This document shows positions 7,358-14,250 of a DNA stretch of 18,604 nt, in pieces. Position 1 is the stretch's first letter. Every line of letters begins with the position of its first letter. Location: positions 1-18,604 of the forward strand of contig JAFAFZ010000148.1 in assembly GCA_023423215.1 (NCBI GenBank), in the 5' to 3' direction. A program made the translations under genes and the position numbers. Under the pieces are notes generated by a model that saw only the letters and a list, made by a program, of their open reading frames with translations, did not search any database and was not told the DNA's origin. Source of the DNA: Actinomycetes bacterium (lineage in GTDB: Bacteria; Actinomycetota; Acidimicrobiia; Acidimicrobiales; Microtrichaceae).

Positions 7358-8614
7358 TCAGGCCGGCGGTCGCACGGCGGCGTCGCGGGCCTCGTCGGCC
7401 TCGGCCATCACGCGGAACCGGCCCGTCGCCAGGAACACGAGCGTCGCCAGCACCAGCAGGACGCCGGCGACGACGGTCGTCGGCCGGATGCCCCAGCGAT
7501 CGGACACGGCGCCCCACACCAGCAGGCCGATCGGCAGCGACCCGGTCAGGCACGCCAGGTAGATCGCGATGACGATGCCGCGCACGTCCTCACGCACGAC
7601 GAGTTGGATGGTCGTGTTGATCGTCGAGGCGATCGCCAGGTACGCCGCCCCGAAGAACAGCAGGGCGGCCACCGCGGCGACGTACCCGGGGGCCAGGCCG
7701 GTCGCGGCGACGGCGACGCCGTAGCAGAGCATCGCCGCGCCGAGCACCGCCGCCCGCGGCAGGCGCGGCGCCAACGACAGCAGGACCGGCGTGAAGATCA
7801 CCGCGCCGATGCCCGCCGCGCCGAACAGGACGCCGAGCTGCAGGCCCTCGACGTCGAACACCTCGTCGCCGTAGACGACGAGGTAGCTGAACAGCGGGCT
7901 GCCCAGGCCGGCGACGGTCGTGATCGCCACGCAGCACGCGACGATCGGGGGCGAGGACCGCACGTAGCGCAGCGCGTCGCGGGTGCCGCGCCAGACGCCG
8001 CCGTCGACGGTGCGGCGTGTGCCGTCGCTCCGGCCGCGGATGGTGAGCAGCACCCCGATGACGAACAGGAACGACACGGCGTTGAGCAGGAACGTCGTCG
8101 ACGCGCCCCACGCAGCGATCACCACGCCCGTCAGCAGCGGGCCGAGCGCCCGGGCGGCGTTGAACTGCGCGCTGTTCCAGGTGACGGCGTGCAGCAGCAG
8201 GTCGCGTTCCACCAGCTCGGTCACGAAGGACTGCCAGATCGGCGTGTTCAAGCCCGCGGCCAGCCCGGCGGCGAAGGACAGCAGGGCGAGCCATGCGGTG
8301 GTCGCCTCGCCCGAGGCGACCAGCAGCCAGAGCGCCGCGGCGCACAGCGCCTGCGCGACCTGGCTGCCGATGAGCAGCGCCCGGCGGGGGAACCGGTCGG
8401 CGAGCCCGCCGCCGAGCAGGCCCATCACCATGAACGGCACGTACTGGAAGAAGCCCGTGACGCCGATGTCGCCCGAGGAGCCGGTCAGGTCGAACACCAC
8501 GACGGGGATGGCGGCGTTCTGCATCCACGACCCCGTGTTCGAGACCAGGGCGCCGATCCAGAACCGTCGGAACGCCTGCTGCCGGAGGGCATCCAGCGGT
8601 CGCGTCCCGTGCAC
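7358..8614 (-). CDS. MFS transporter, EntS-like exporter family
   Basis: A 418-aa integral membrane protein with about 12 hydrophobic segments. The MFS motif A is seen as GGLADRFPRR (69-78) between the second and third segments. The N-terminal pattern (FRRFWIGALVSNTGSWMQ) and overall run are typical of the MFS_3/EntS-type efflux group, whose substrates include siderophores and drugs; the substrate here is unknown. The GTG at 8614 was chosen because homology begins there and TACCCT (8621-8626 on the reverse strand) lies exactly 6 nt before it, fitting a leaderless start; the frame extends to 8725 with Arg-rich, non-family sequence. The gene diverges from the acyltransferase and runs towards the sulfatase, so a role in exporting or importing a sulfatase substrate is possible but unsupported. 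Confidence 0.88.
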   Translation of the reverse strand: MHGTRPLDALRQQAFRRFWIGALVSNTGSWMQNAAIPVVVFDLTGSSGDIGVTGFFQYVPFMVMGLLGGGLADRFPRRALLIGSQVAQALCAAALWLLVASGEATTAWLALLSFAAGLAAGLNTPIWQSFVTELVERDLLLHAVTWNSAQFNAARALGPLLTGVVIAAWGASTTFLLNAVSFLFVIGVLLTIRGRSDGTRRTVDGGVWRGTRDALRYVRSSPPIVACCVAITTVAGLGSPLFSYLVVYGDEVFDVEGLQLGVLFGAAGIGAVIFTPVLLSLAPRLPRAAVLGAAMLCYGVAVAATGLAPGYVAAVAALLFFGAAYLAIASTINTTIQLVVREDVRGIVIAIYLACLTGSLPIGLLVWGAVSDRWGIRPTTVVAGVLLVLATLVFLATGRFRVMAEADEARDAAVRPPA

Positions 8615-8748
8615 CCCGGCAGGGTACCGCCGGGCCGTGGCGGCGTCCGACGGGCAGCGGCCGGCGTCGTCCACCCGGCAGCGGGGACGGCGTCGGGTGC
8701 GCCGGAGGACCGATGGAGCACACAACGGACGCGGCGTAGCATGACGCC
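8615..8748. promoter_or_regulatory. divergent promoter region with two leaderless-type -10 boxes
   Basis: The 134-bp gap between divergent starts has TACCCT on the reverse strand (8621-8626), 6 nt before the GTG of the MFS gene. On the forward strand TAGCAT (8737-8742) lies 6 nt before the ATG of the acyltransferase. Neither gene has a Shine-Dalgarno. TANNNT-N6-start is the usual leaderless arrangement in actinobacteria. The matching -35 regions are weak. Confidence 0.55.
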
Positions 8749-9729
8749 ATGCCCCCGCCCGAACGCCCCTCCCCCGCCGCGGGGCGCGCCGAGGTGCTGT
8801 CGACGGACGAGGCCGCCGGCGCCGCGGACCGCACCGTCGCCGGTGACGCTCCGGCGAACGGGTCGGCGACGAACGGCAGCGCCGGGCACGGGGCGCTCGT
8901 CCCGGTCCGGCGCCCGCAGCGACGGGACCCCGACGAGCTGGACGACCGACGCATCTCGGACGTCAACGAGTGGGGTCGGTCCGAGCACCTGCGAGAGATC
9001 GCCCGCCGCCTGTACGACCCCGTCTACCGGCACTGGTTCCGCGCCGAGTGGGAGGGGCTCGAGAAGATCCCTCAGGGCGGGGCACTGCTGGTCGCGAACC
9101 ACGCGGCCGCCATCCCGTCGGACGCCCCGGTCATCATGCACGGCATCGAGACCGAGCTCGGTCGGCCCGTGTACGGCCTGGCGGACAACTTCTTCCGCAC
9201 CCTGCCGATGATCGGCACGCTCTGGAACCGACTGGGGGGCCTCCCGGCCCACCCGGACAACGCCTACCGGCTGCTGCGCGAGCAGGACCAGCTGGTGCTC
9301 GTCTTCCCGGAGGGGACGAAGGGCCCGGCGAAGACCTACGACGAGCGCTACCAGCTGCGACGCTTCGGCCGTGGCGGCTTCGTCGAGATCGCCATGCGGG
9401 CCGGCGTGCCCGTGGTGCCGATCGCCGTCGTCGGCGCCGAGGAGTCCATGCCGACGCTGGTGCGCATCCCCTCGATCGCCCGTGCGCTCGGCCTCCCCTA
9501 CGTGCCGCTGACGGCGAACATGCTGGTCGCGGGCCCGTTGGGGCCGATCGCCTACTTCCCGGCGAAGTTCAAGCTGAAGGTCCTCGACCCGGTGCACTTT
9601 GACGTGCCACCCGACCGTGAGCGCTACTCGCGGTCGCGGGTGATGGACGAGTCCGAGGACATCCGCGACACGATCCAGTCGGCCCTCTACACGATGCTGC
9701 GCGAGCGTCGCAGCGTCTGGTTCGGCTGA
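8749..9729 (+). CDS. PlsC-like lysophospholipid/glycerolipid acyltransferase
   Basis: A 326-aa PlsC/LPLAT-type acyltransferase, expected to move an acyl group from acyl-CoA to a lysophospholipid or related acceptor at the membrane. The catalytic block is ANHAAAIPSDAP with His118 and Asp125, i.e. HX6D rather than the textbook HX4D; I recall NHxGxxPxD proteins of this kind as an actinobacterial subgroup. FPEGT (186-190) is the acceptor-binding motif. The first 70 residues are a Pro/Ala/Gly-rich, probably disordered tail. From memory the protein resembles M. tuberculosis Rv0502. Its stop overlaps the SDR start by one base (TGATG), so the pair is translationally coupled, as in the mycobacterial Rv0501-Rv0502 neighbourhood though in the opposite order. 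Confidence 0.87.
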   Translation: MPPPERPSPAAGRAEVLSTDEAAGAADRTVAGDAPANGSATNGSAGHGALVPVRRPQRRDPDELDDRRISDVNEWGRSEHLREIARRLYDPVYRHWFRAEWEGLEKIPQGGALLVANHAAAIPSDAPVIMHGIETELGRPVYGLADNFFRTLPMIGTLWNRLGGLPAHPDNAYRLLREQDQLVLVFPEGTKGPAKTYDERYQLRRFGRGGFVEIAMRAGVPVVPIAVVGAEESMPTLVRIPSIARALGLPYVPLTANMLVAGPLGPIAYFPAKFKLKVLDPVHFDVPPDRERYSRSRVMDESEDIRDTIQSALYTMLRERRSVWFG

Positions 9730-10805
9730 TGGCGCCGCGCCGAGAGGTCCCGACCCACAGCCGACGGGTGCTGGTCACCGGCCTGGGGACGTTCTGGGGC
9801 GGCCGGGTCGCGCAGGCGCTCGAGGACGACCCGAACGTCGAGGTCATCGTCGGCCTGGACACCACCGAGCCGACCGTCGAGCTCGAGCGCACCGAGTACG
9901 TGCGGGTCGACGCCAACTACTCGATCCTGTCCCGCATCGTGCGGGCGACCCAGGTCGACACGATCATCCACACGTTCCTCGTGGTCGACCCGACGCAGAT
10001 GTCGCGCCGGGCGATGCACGAGATCAACGTGATCGGCACGATGAACCTGTTCGCCGCGGCGTCGGCCGCGGGATCGACGGTGCGCAACGTCATCGTGAAG
10101 TCCTCGACGATGATCTACGGCTGCGCACCCGAGGACCCGGTGTGGTTCACCGAGGACACGCCCCGGTCGCGACCCTCGCGTGAGCCGATCGAGCGCAGCC
10201 TCGAGGCGGTCGAGGGCTACGTGCGCGACTTCGCCGAGGACAACCCGCACGTGAACGTGGCGCTCCTGCGCTTCTCGAACGTGATCGGCTCCGAGCTCGA
10301 GACGCCGCTGACCCGGCTGCTGAAGCTGCCGCTCGTGCCGTCGATCTTCGGCTTCGACCCGAGGTTCCAGTTCGTGCACGAGCACGACGTGATCCGCTCG
10401 ATCCTGTTCGCGTTCGACCACGACCTACCGGGCGTCTTCAACGTGGCGGGCGACGGGCTGCTGCCCTGGTCCGAGGTCGCGGCGCTGTGCGGCAAGCGGA
10501 CCGTCGCGCTGCCCCCGATCGGCACCGGCCTGGTGACCCGACCGTTCCGGCAGCTGGGCCTGCTCGACATCCCCGAGGAGTACGAGGGCCTGCTGAAGTA
10601 CGGGCGTGGCGTCGACAACCACCGCCTGAAGGACCTGGGCTTCTGCTACGAGCACACCTCGGCGCAGGCGATCGAGGCGTTCATCCGCTCGGTGCGACTG
10701 CGCAGGGCCGTCGGCGACAGCGAACCGTCGTACCGCTACGAGCGCGACGTCGAGCAGTTCTTCCGGCACTCGCCTGCGGTCATGCGCGAACGCACCCAGT
10801 CCTGA
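9729..10805 (+). CDS. atypical NAD-dependent epimerase/dehydratase (extended SDR, GalE2-like)
   Basis: A 358-aa extended short-chain dehydrogenase/reductase. The N-terminal Rossmann fold shows RVLVTGLGTFWGG (13-25), a cofactor-binding Asp (GLD, 44) and SSTMIYG (125-131). Later blocks LLRFSNVIG, FQFVHEHDVIR and GVFNVAGDG follow the GalE/WcaG pattern. The expected catalytic YxxxK after SSTMIYG is not seen: that region reads REPIERSLEAVEGYV. From memory this matches the group of M. tuberculosis Rv0501 (annotated galE2), in which a true UDP-sugar epimerase role is doubtful. Start and stop overlap (TGATG) links it to the acyltransferase, so a shared lipid or glycolipid pathway is likely. The C-terminus carries an Arg-rich tail. 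Confidence 0.85.
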   Translation: MAPRREVPTHSRRVLVTGLGTFWGGRVAQALEDDPNVEVIVGLDTTEPTVELERTEYVRVDANYSILSRIVRATQVDTIIHTFLVVDPTQMSRRAMHEINVIGTMNLFAAASAAGSTVRNVIVKSSTMIYGCAPEDPVWFTEDTPRSRPSREPIERSLEAVEGYVRDFAEDNPHVNVALLRFSNVIGSELETPLTRLLKLPLVPSIFGFDPRFQFVHEHDVIRSILFAFDHDLPGVFNVAGDGLLPWSEVAALCGKRTVALPPIGTGLVTRPFRQLGLLDIPEEYEGLLKYGRGVDNHRLKDLGFCYEHTSAQAIEAFIRSVRLRRAVGDSEPSYRYERDVEQFFRHSPAVMRERTQS

Positions 10806-10823
10806 CCCACCGTTCCCACATCC

Positions 10824-10879
10824 AGCGAGATCCGGCTGCCCGCCGTGGTCCGACCACGCCATGCGGCCAGATGTCGCCC
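10824..10879. repeat. 56-bp direct repeat, copy A, with palindromic core
   Basis: Copy A starts 19 nt after the SDR stop and matches 11381-11436 at about 48 of 56 positions, including 28 identical bases at 10833-10860. Its core, CGTGGTCCGACCACG (10845-10859), is a perfect 15-nt palindrome. The outer hairpin arm is degraded here compared with copy B (GGCTGCCC against ATGCGGCC). Its position fits a terminator for the acyltransferase-SDR pair, but an operator or an insertion boundary would look similar. Confidence 0.75.
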
Positions 10880-10952
10880 GAAGGTGGAGGGCGCAGGGGC
10901 CTCGGCTGCCAGCCCGGGACGTATGGCGGGTGCCGGCGGAGCACGCGTCCGC

Positions 10953-10958
10953 CATCAT
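10953..10958 (+). promoter_or_regulatory. near-consensus leaderless -10 box for small gene
   Basis: CATCAT lies exactly 6 nt before the GTG at 10965. It differs from TANNNT only at its first base and has the same spacing as the boxes of the divergent MFS and acyltransferase genes, which favours this GTG as the start. Confidence 0.35.
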
Positions 10959-10964
10959 GATCTC

Positions 10965-11288
10965 GTGGCGAGCAGGGCGAGGCCGGCGAAGCACCGAGAG
11001 TTCAGGTTTGTCGAGGTCGGTGAGCGGACCTACCTGCTGCGCTGTCGTCGCGAGGTTGCCTACGGGCTGCTGTACCACTTCGGGATCGGCCACCTGCGTC
11101 GAACCGTGCGGAACGAGCTTCGCTGGACGGTCTCGGTTGAAACAGATCGCGATCCCTTCCCGGTGCTGCGCGAGCTCTACGCCGACGAGCTCTCCGCTCG
11201 TCGACGCATCGACCAGCTGGCGCAAGGTCTCGTCGCCCGGACCCTCAGCCTTTCTCGTTGGCCGGCCGTCCTTCGGCGGCATCGCTGA
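10965..11288 (+). CDS. small orphan protein of unknown function, 107 aa
   Basis: I do not recognise this protein. It is basic (many Arg, including an RRTVRNELRW stretch), with alternating segments that could be beta strands (REFRFVEVGERTYLLRC) followed by probable helices (FPVLRELYADELSARRRIDQLAQGLVART). Codons such as TTT, GTT, GAA, ACA and GAT make it visibly less GC3-biased than its neighbours, suggesting recent acquisition or relaxed constraint. It sits between two copies of a 56-bp repeat. The GTG at 10965 was chosen because of CATCAT 6 nt upstream; an ATG at 10923 in the same frame is possible. The composition looks protein-like in this frame, while long reverse-strand frames here read as Arg/Gly-rich noise. 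It could still be a decayed remnant. Confidence 0.45.
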   Translation: MASRARPAKHREFRFVEVGERTYLLRCRREVAYGLLYHFGIGHLRRTVRNELRWTVSVETDRDPFPVLRELYADELSARRRIDQLAQGLVARTLSLSRWPAVLRRHR

Positions 11289-11380
11289 GCCGGCGTGCTT
11301 CGGGCGTTTTTCGACGCGTTCGGTCGTATACCGCCCAAAGTTCGTCGCACGACGACTGACCACCCCTGCAGCCCCTCCAA

Positions 11381-11436
11381 CAGCTAAACCCGGCTGCCCG
11401 CCGTGGTCCGACCACGCTGGGCAGCCAGATCTCGCC
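11381..11436. repeat. 56-bp direct repeat, copy B, with long hairpin
   Basis: Second copy of the repeat at 10824-10879, 557 bp away. Here the palindrome is nearly complete: 11392-11426 folds as GGCTGCCC / GGGCAGCC outside and GTGGTC / GACCAC inside, with one mismatch and one G-U pair between. It lies 31 nt beyond the stop of the reverse-strand glycosyltransferase, so it can act as that gene's terminator. The 11289-11380 stretch between the small gene and this copy holds TTTTT at about 11308-11312 and no other recognised feature. Confidence 0.75.
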
Positions 11437-11456
11437 GTCGAGGGGGCCGGGCCCGG

Positions 11457-12728
11457 TCAGCGGCGGGCGGCGTGGCGTTCGACGACCTCGGCGGCCAGCG
11501 CTGCCAGGTCCCGCTCGATGATGTCCCAGTCGTAGCGGGCGGCGAACAGCTCCGCCCCGGCGTCGGCCAGGCGCTGGCGCAGCTCGCCGTCGGTCGCCAG
11601 GCGCACGCACTCGTCCGCGAACCGGCCGGCGTCGTCGGTGATCATGGCGTCGACCCCGTCGGTGACGTCGATGCCCTCGCACCCCACCGGCGTCGTGACC
11701 AGCGGCAGGTGGTTCGCCAGCGCCTCGACCACCTTCAGCCGGGTGCCCGCGCCCACGCGGATCGGCACGATCGACACGTCCGCACGGTCGAGCTCTGGCT
11801 GCATCTCGGGGGCACGGCCGACCAGCTCGACCCCGGGCACGTCCGCGACCCAGGCGACCTGCTCGCTCCCCCGTCCCACGATGCGCAGCTGCGCGTCGGG
11901 GACCCGGCGACGCACCACCGGGAACACCTCGCGCACGAACCACTCGACCGCCTCGCTGTTCGGCTCGTAGTCGAGGGCGCCGACGAACAGGAAGCTCGGT
12001 GCGTCGCCCCGTAGCGCCCGTCGGTCGGGGTGCACGACGTCGGGCGCGGCCGACCCGTTGCCGATGACCTCGACCCCCGGCAGCTCCAGGCGACGCCGGT
12101 CCAGCTCGGAGCACACGACCACCCGGTCGACGTGCGCGGCACACTCGCGCTGCACCCGCTCCCAGCGCCGTTCGTCGACCACGTCGAACCCACGCGAGAC
12201 GACCCACCGGCCGGCGGTGCGGGCCCGGTCCGGTGCGCTCGCCGCCGGGGCGAAGCGCGGCGGCGTGCGGCGACGCAGTCGCAGCGCCAGGTGGATCAGG
12301 TCGTAGAAGTCCGCGATCGAGGCCGTGTCCGGCGCCGCGTCGCGCAGCGGCCACCACGAGTCGACGTGCGAGAACCAGATCAGGTCGATCGGCGGCGCCG
12401 AGGTGTCGGCCAGGCGGCGACGCACGACCTCGGCCATGCCCGACCAGTCCGCCACGAGCAGGCGCCGCGGCGCCGCTCCACGGCGCACCCAGTCCGGCAG
12501 CCACTCACGTGTCCCCGCCTCGGGCTGCACCGGCACGGTCGTCACGTCGACGAGCTGGTCGATCCCGGGATCGGTCGCGCCGCGCTGCTCGTCCTCGGTG
12601 CGCCGGTCCAGCGCCACCAGCTCGACCTCGCCGGCGCGCGCCAGGCCTCGCACGACGTGGTCCAGCCGCTGACGGATCCCGTCGACCGCAGGCCATGGAT
12701 AGTGTTCGGCGATCACCAGGATCCTCAC
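11457..12728 (-). CDS. GT4-type glycosyltransferase
   Basis: A 423-aa retaining GT-B glycosyltransferase of the GT4 group. The N-terminal acceptor-side domain opens with MRILVIAEHYPWPAVDGIRQ, typical of sugar transferases for capsule or exopolysaccharide. The C-terminal nucleotide-sugar domain has FLFVGALDYEPN, VGRGSE and the signature PIRVGAGTRLKVVEALANHLPLV with the conserved Glu of the EX7E region, then TPVGCEGI. It should move a sugar from an NDP-sugar to a lipid-linked or glycan acceptor at the inner membrane face; donor and acceptor are unknown. The start is GTG at 12728 with TAGGGT (12737-12742, reverse strand) 8 nt before it and no Shine-Dalgarno, suggesting a leaderless or very short leader. 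It diverges from the crotonase gene and no other polysaccharide gene is adjacent. Confidence 0.88.
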   Translation of the reverse strand: MRILVIAEHYPWPAVDGIRQRLDHVVRGLARAGEVELVALDRRTEDEQRGATDPGIDQLVDVTTVPVQPEAGTREWLPDWVRRGAAPRRLLVADWSGMAEVVRRRLADTSAPPIDLIWFSHVDSWWPLRDAAPDTASIADFYDLIHLALRLRRRTPPRFAPAASAPDRARTAGRWVVSRGFDVVDERRWERVQRECAAHVDRVVVCSELDRRRLELPGVEVIGNGSAAPDVVHPDRRALRGDAPSFLFVGALDYEPNSEAVEWFVREVFPVVRRRVPDAQLRIVGRGSEQVAWVADVPGVELVGRAPEMQPELDRADVSIVPIRVGAGTRLKVVEALANHLPLVTTPVGCEGIDVTDGVDAMITDDAGRFADECVRLATDGELRQRLADAGAELFAARYDWDIIERDLAALAAEVVERHAARR

Positions 12729-12736
12729 GGCGAGGC

Positions 12737-12742
12737 ACCCTA
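12737..12742 (-). promoter_or_regulatory. TANNNT -10 box of glycosyltransferase gene
   Basis: TAGGGT on the reverse strand ends 8 nt before the GTG start, in the 65-bp gap between divergent genes. It is the only promoter-like element found there; the crotonase promoter must overlap it or lie inside the glycosyltransferase 5' end. Confidence 0.4.
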
Positions 12743-12793
12743 CCGCCCGGGTGGCGGGCCTCCGAGGTGACCACGACTCCCCCGGAGGTGCCC

Positions 12794-13588
12794 GTGCCGG
12801 CCATCCGCACCGAGGTCCACGACGGCGTGGCCGTGCTGACCCTCGACGACCCCGAGCGACGCAACGCGCTGAGCCTCTCGCTCAACGCCGAGCTCATCGC
12901 CGCGATGGACTCGCTCGAGCGCGACCCCGACGTCGGTGCGGTCGTGGTGACGGGTGCCGGCTCGGCGTTCTGCGCGGGGGCCGACCTGACGCAGCTGGGC
13001 GAGTCCAAGCGTGAGGGCCTACTGGCGATCTACGAGGGCTTCCTGCGGGTCGCCTCGTCGCCGCTGCCGACGGTCGCCGCCGTCAACGGCGCGGCGGTGG
13101 GCGCCGGCATGAACCTGGCACTGGCCTGCGACGTCCGCCTGGCCGGCGCCTCGGCGCGCTTCGACACCCGGTTCATCGAGCTGGGCATCCACCCCGGCGG
13201 CGGCCACACCTGGATGTTCCAGCGCATCGCCGGACAGCAGGCGGCCATGGCCGCCGTGCTCTTCGGCGAGGTGCTCGACGGCGCCGAGGCAGAGCGGGTC
13301 GGCCTGGTCTGGCGCTGCCTGCCCGACGACGAGCTGGTCGACCGGGCGGTCGCGTTCGCGTCCCGCGCCGCCCACGCACCGACCGAGCTGGTTCGCCGGG
13401 TGAAGCGCACGATCCAGCAGATCGGCGCCCTCGACGTGCACCCGCTGGCCGTCGACCGCGAGCTCGGCGATCAGGTCTGGTCGATGGACCAGCCCGAGTT
13501 CGCCGCCAAGCTCGAGGCGATGAAGGCACGCATCTCGGGCAGCGGGGGCGGAGCGAGCAGCGGGAGCGGGACCAGCGGCAGCAGCTGA
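12794..13588 (+). CDS. crotonase-fold (enoyl-CoA hydratase/isomerase family) protein
   Basis: A 264-aa crotonase-superfamily protein. CoA-binding and oxyanion-hole segments are clear: ERRNALSLSLNAEL (21-34), SAFCAGADL (57-65) and NGAAVGAGMNLALACDVRLAG (98-118). By hand alignment with rat enoyl-CoA hydratase, the catalytic Glu144 falls on Phe127 (FIELGIHPGGG) and Glu164 on Ala153 (GQQAAMAAVLFG); Glu129 is two residues displaced. Ordinary hydratase activity is therefore doubtful; an isomerase, another CoA reaction or a non-catalytic acyl-CoA binder (compare mycobacterial EchA6) are alternatives. It ends in a 16-residue Gly/Ser tail. The GTG at 12794 was chosen because GGAGG (12785-12789) lies 4 nt upstream; the open frame extends to 12233 only because it overlaps the glycosyltransferase. 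It converges with the GNAT gene with just 9 nt between stops. Confidence 0.85.
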   Translation: MPAIRTEVHDGVAVLTLDDPERRNALSLSLNAELIAAMDSLERDPDVGAVVVTGAGSAFCAGADLTQLGESKREGLLAIYEGFLRVASSPLPTVAAVNGAAVGAGMNLALACDVRLAGASARFDTRFIELGIHPGGGHTWMFQRIAGQQAAMAAVLFGEVLDGAEAERVGLVWRCLPDDELVDRAVAFASRAAHAPTELVRRVKRTIQQIGALDVHPLAVDRELGDQVWSMDQPEFAAKLEAMKARISGSGGGASSGSGTSGSS

Positions 13589-13597
13589 GCCCGGCGG

Positions 13598-14197
13598 CTA
13601 CCAGACCCAGGCGGTCAGCAGCTCGTCGCGCCGCACGTCCCACTCCTCGGAGGTCATCGCGTAGCGGATGTGGTCCTCCCAGGTGCCGTTGATCTCGAGG
13701 TAGCGCTCCGCGATGCCCTCGTCGCGCAGGTCGAGCTTCTCGACGACCCGACGGCTGGCGGAGTTCCTCGGGATGATCGAGACCTGGAGCCGGTGCAGCA
13801 GCAGCTGCTCGAACGAGAACTGCAGCACGGTCACCAGCGACTCGGGCATGTAGCCCTTGCCGGCGAGCGCTTCGTCGATCCAGTAGCCGATGTACGCGCT
13901 CTGGTGGGCGCCGCGGTGGATCGAGTTCACGTTGATCTCGCCGCCGAAGCGGCCGTCGACGAAGATCCCGAAGCCGTAGCCGGTGCCGAGCTGGATCTCG
14001 CGCATGCGCACCGAGCAGCGCGCCGAGAAGGCCTGTCGGTCCTCGACCGTGTCGGGCTGGCCGGGGATGCGGCGGGGCTCCCACTTGGTGAGCCAGTCGT
14101 TGCAGCGGCGACGCACCTCTCGCCACTCGTCGAAGTCGTGCAGGGTGAGCGGCCGGAGCAGCACCCGGCGGCCGTGCAGCAGCGCAGGAGCGTTCAT
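13598..14197 (-). CDS. GNAT acetyltransferase, RimJ/RimL-like
   Basis: A 199-aa GCN5-related N-acetyltransferase of the RimJ/RimL type, moving acetyl from acetyl-CoA to a protein N-terminus or small amine. HGRRVLLRPLTLHDFDEW opens the fold. GGEINVNSIHRG and AYIGYWIDEALAGKGYMPESL form the central strand and the pyrophosphate-binding motif A (AGKGYM). LHRLQVSIIPRNSASRRVVEKL is the classic NxxSxxVxEK segment, and GTWEDHIRYAM the C-terminal strand. The ATG at 14197 is supported by the start of homology but has no good Shine-Dalgarno; a GTG at 14227 has TACTGT 7 nt upstream and would give a leaderless protein ten residues longer. The gene follows ppx on the same strand after 130 bp and probably has its own promoter. 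The substrate is unknown. Confidence 0.85.
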   Translation of the reverse strand: MNAPALLHGRRVLLRPLTLHDFDEWREVRRRCNDWLTKWEPRRIPGQPDTVEDRQAFSARCSVRMREIQLGTGYGFGIFVDGRFGGEINVNSIHRGAHQSAYIGYWIDEALAGKGYMPESLVTVLQFSFEQLLLHRLQVSIIPRNSASRRVVEKLDLRDEGIAERYLEINGTWEDHIRYAMTSEEWDVRRDELLTAWVW

Positions 14198-14224
14198 CGG
14201 TTCCGGTGTCGACTTCCTGCGGAG

Positions 14225-14250
14225 CACGGCGGCCACAGTAGTGACGTCAC
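14225..14250 (-). promoter_or_regulatory. promoter/palindrome region of GNAT gene
   Basis: TACTGT (14235-14240, reverse strand) sits 7 nt before a possible GTG start at 14227. Immediately upstream is the perfect 10-bp palindrome GTGACGTCAC (14241-14250), with a further GTGACG at about 14260-14265. A repressor or activator bound here would overlap the -10/-35 spacer. The remainder of 14251-14327 shows nothing definite. Confidence 0.35.

Noticed and set aside
10806..11456. Insertion sequence or transposase remnant in the intergenic gap
   Set aside because: No transposase motif in any frame and the 56-bp repeats are direct, not terminal inverted; only a repeat-flanked segment is supported.
12233..12793. 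Extended N-terminus of the crotonase protein
   Set aside because: Antisense to the glycosyltransferase, Arg/Pro-rich, and outside the family's usual length; GGAGG and GTG at 12785-12796 give the proper start.
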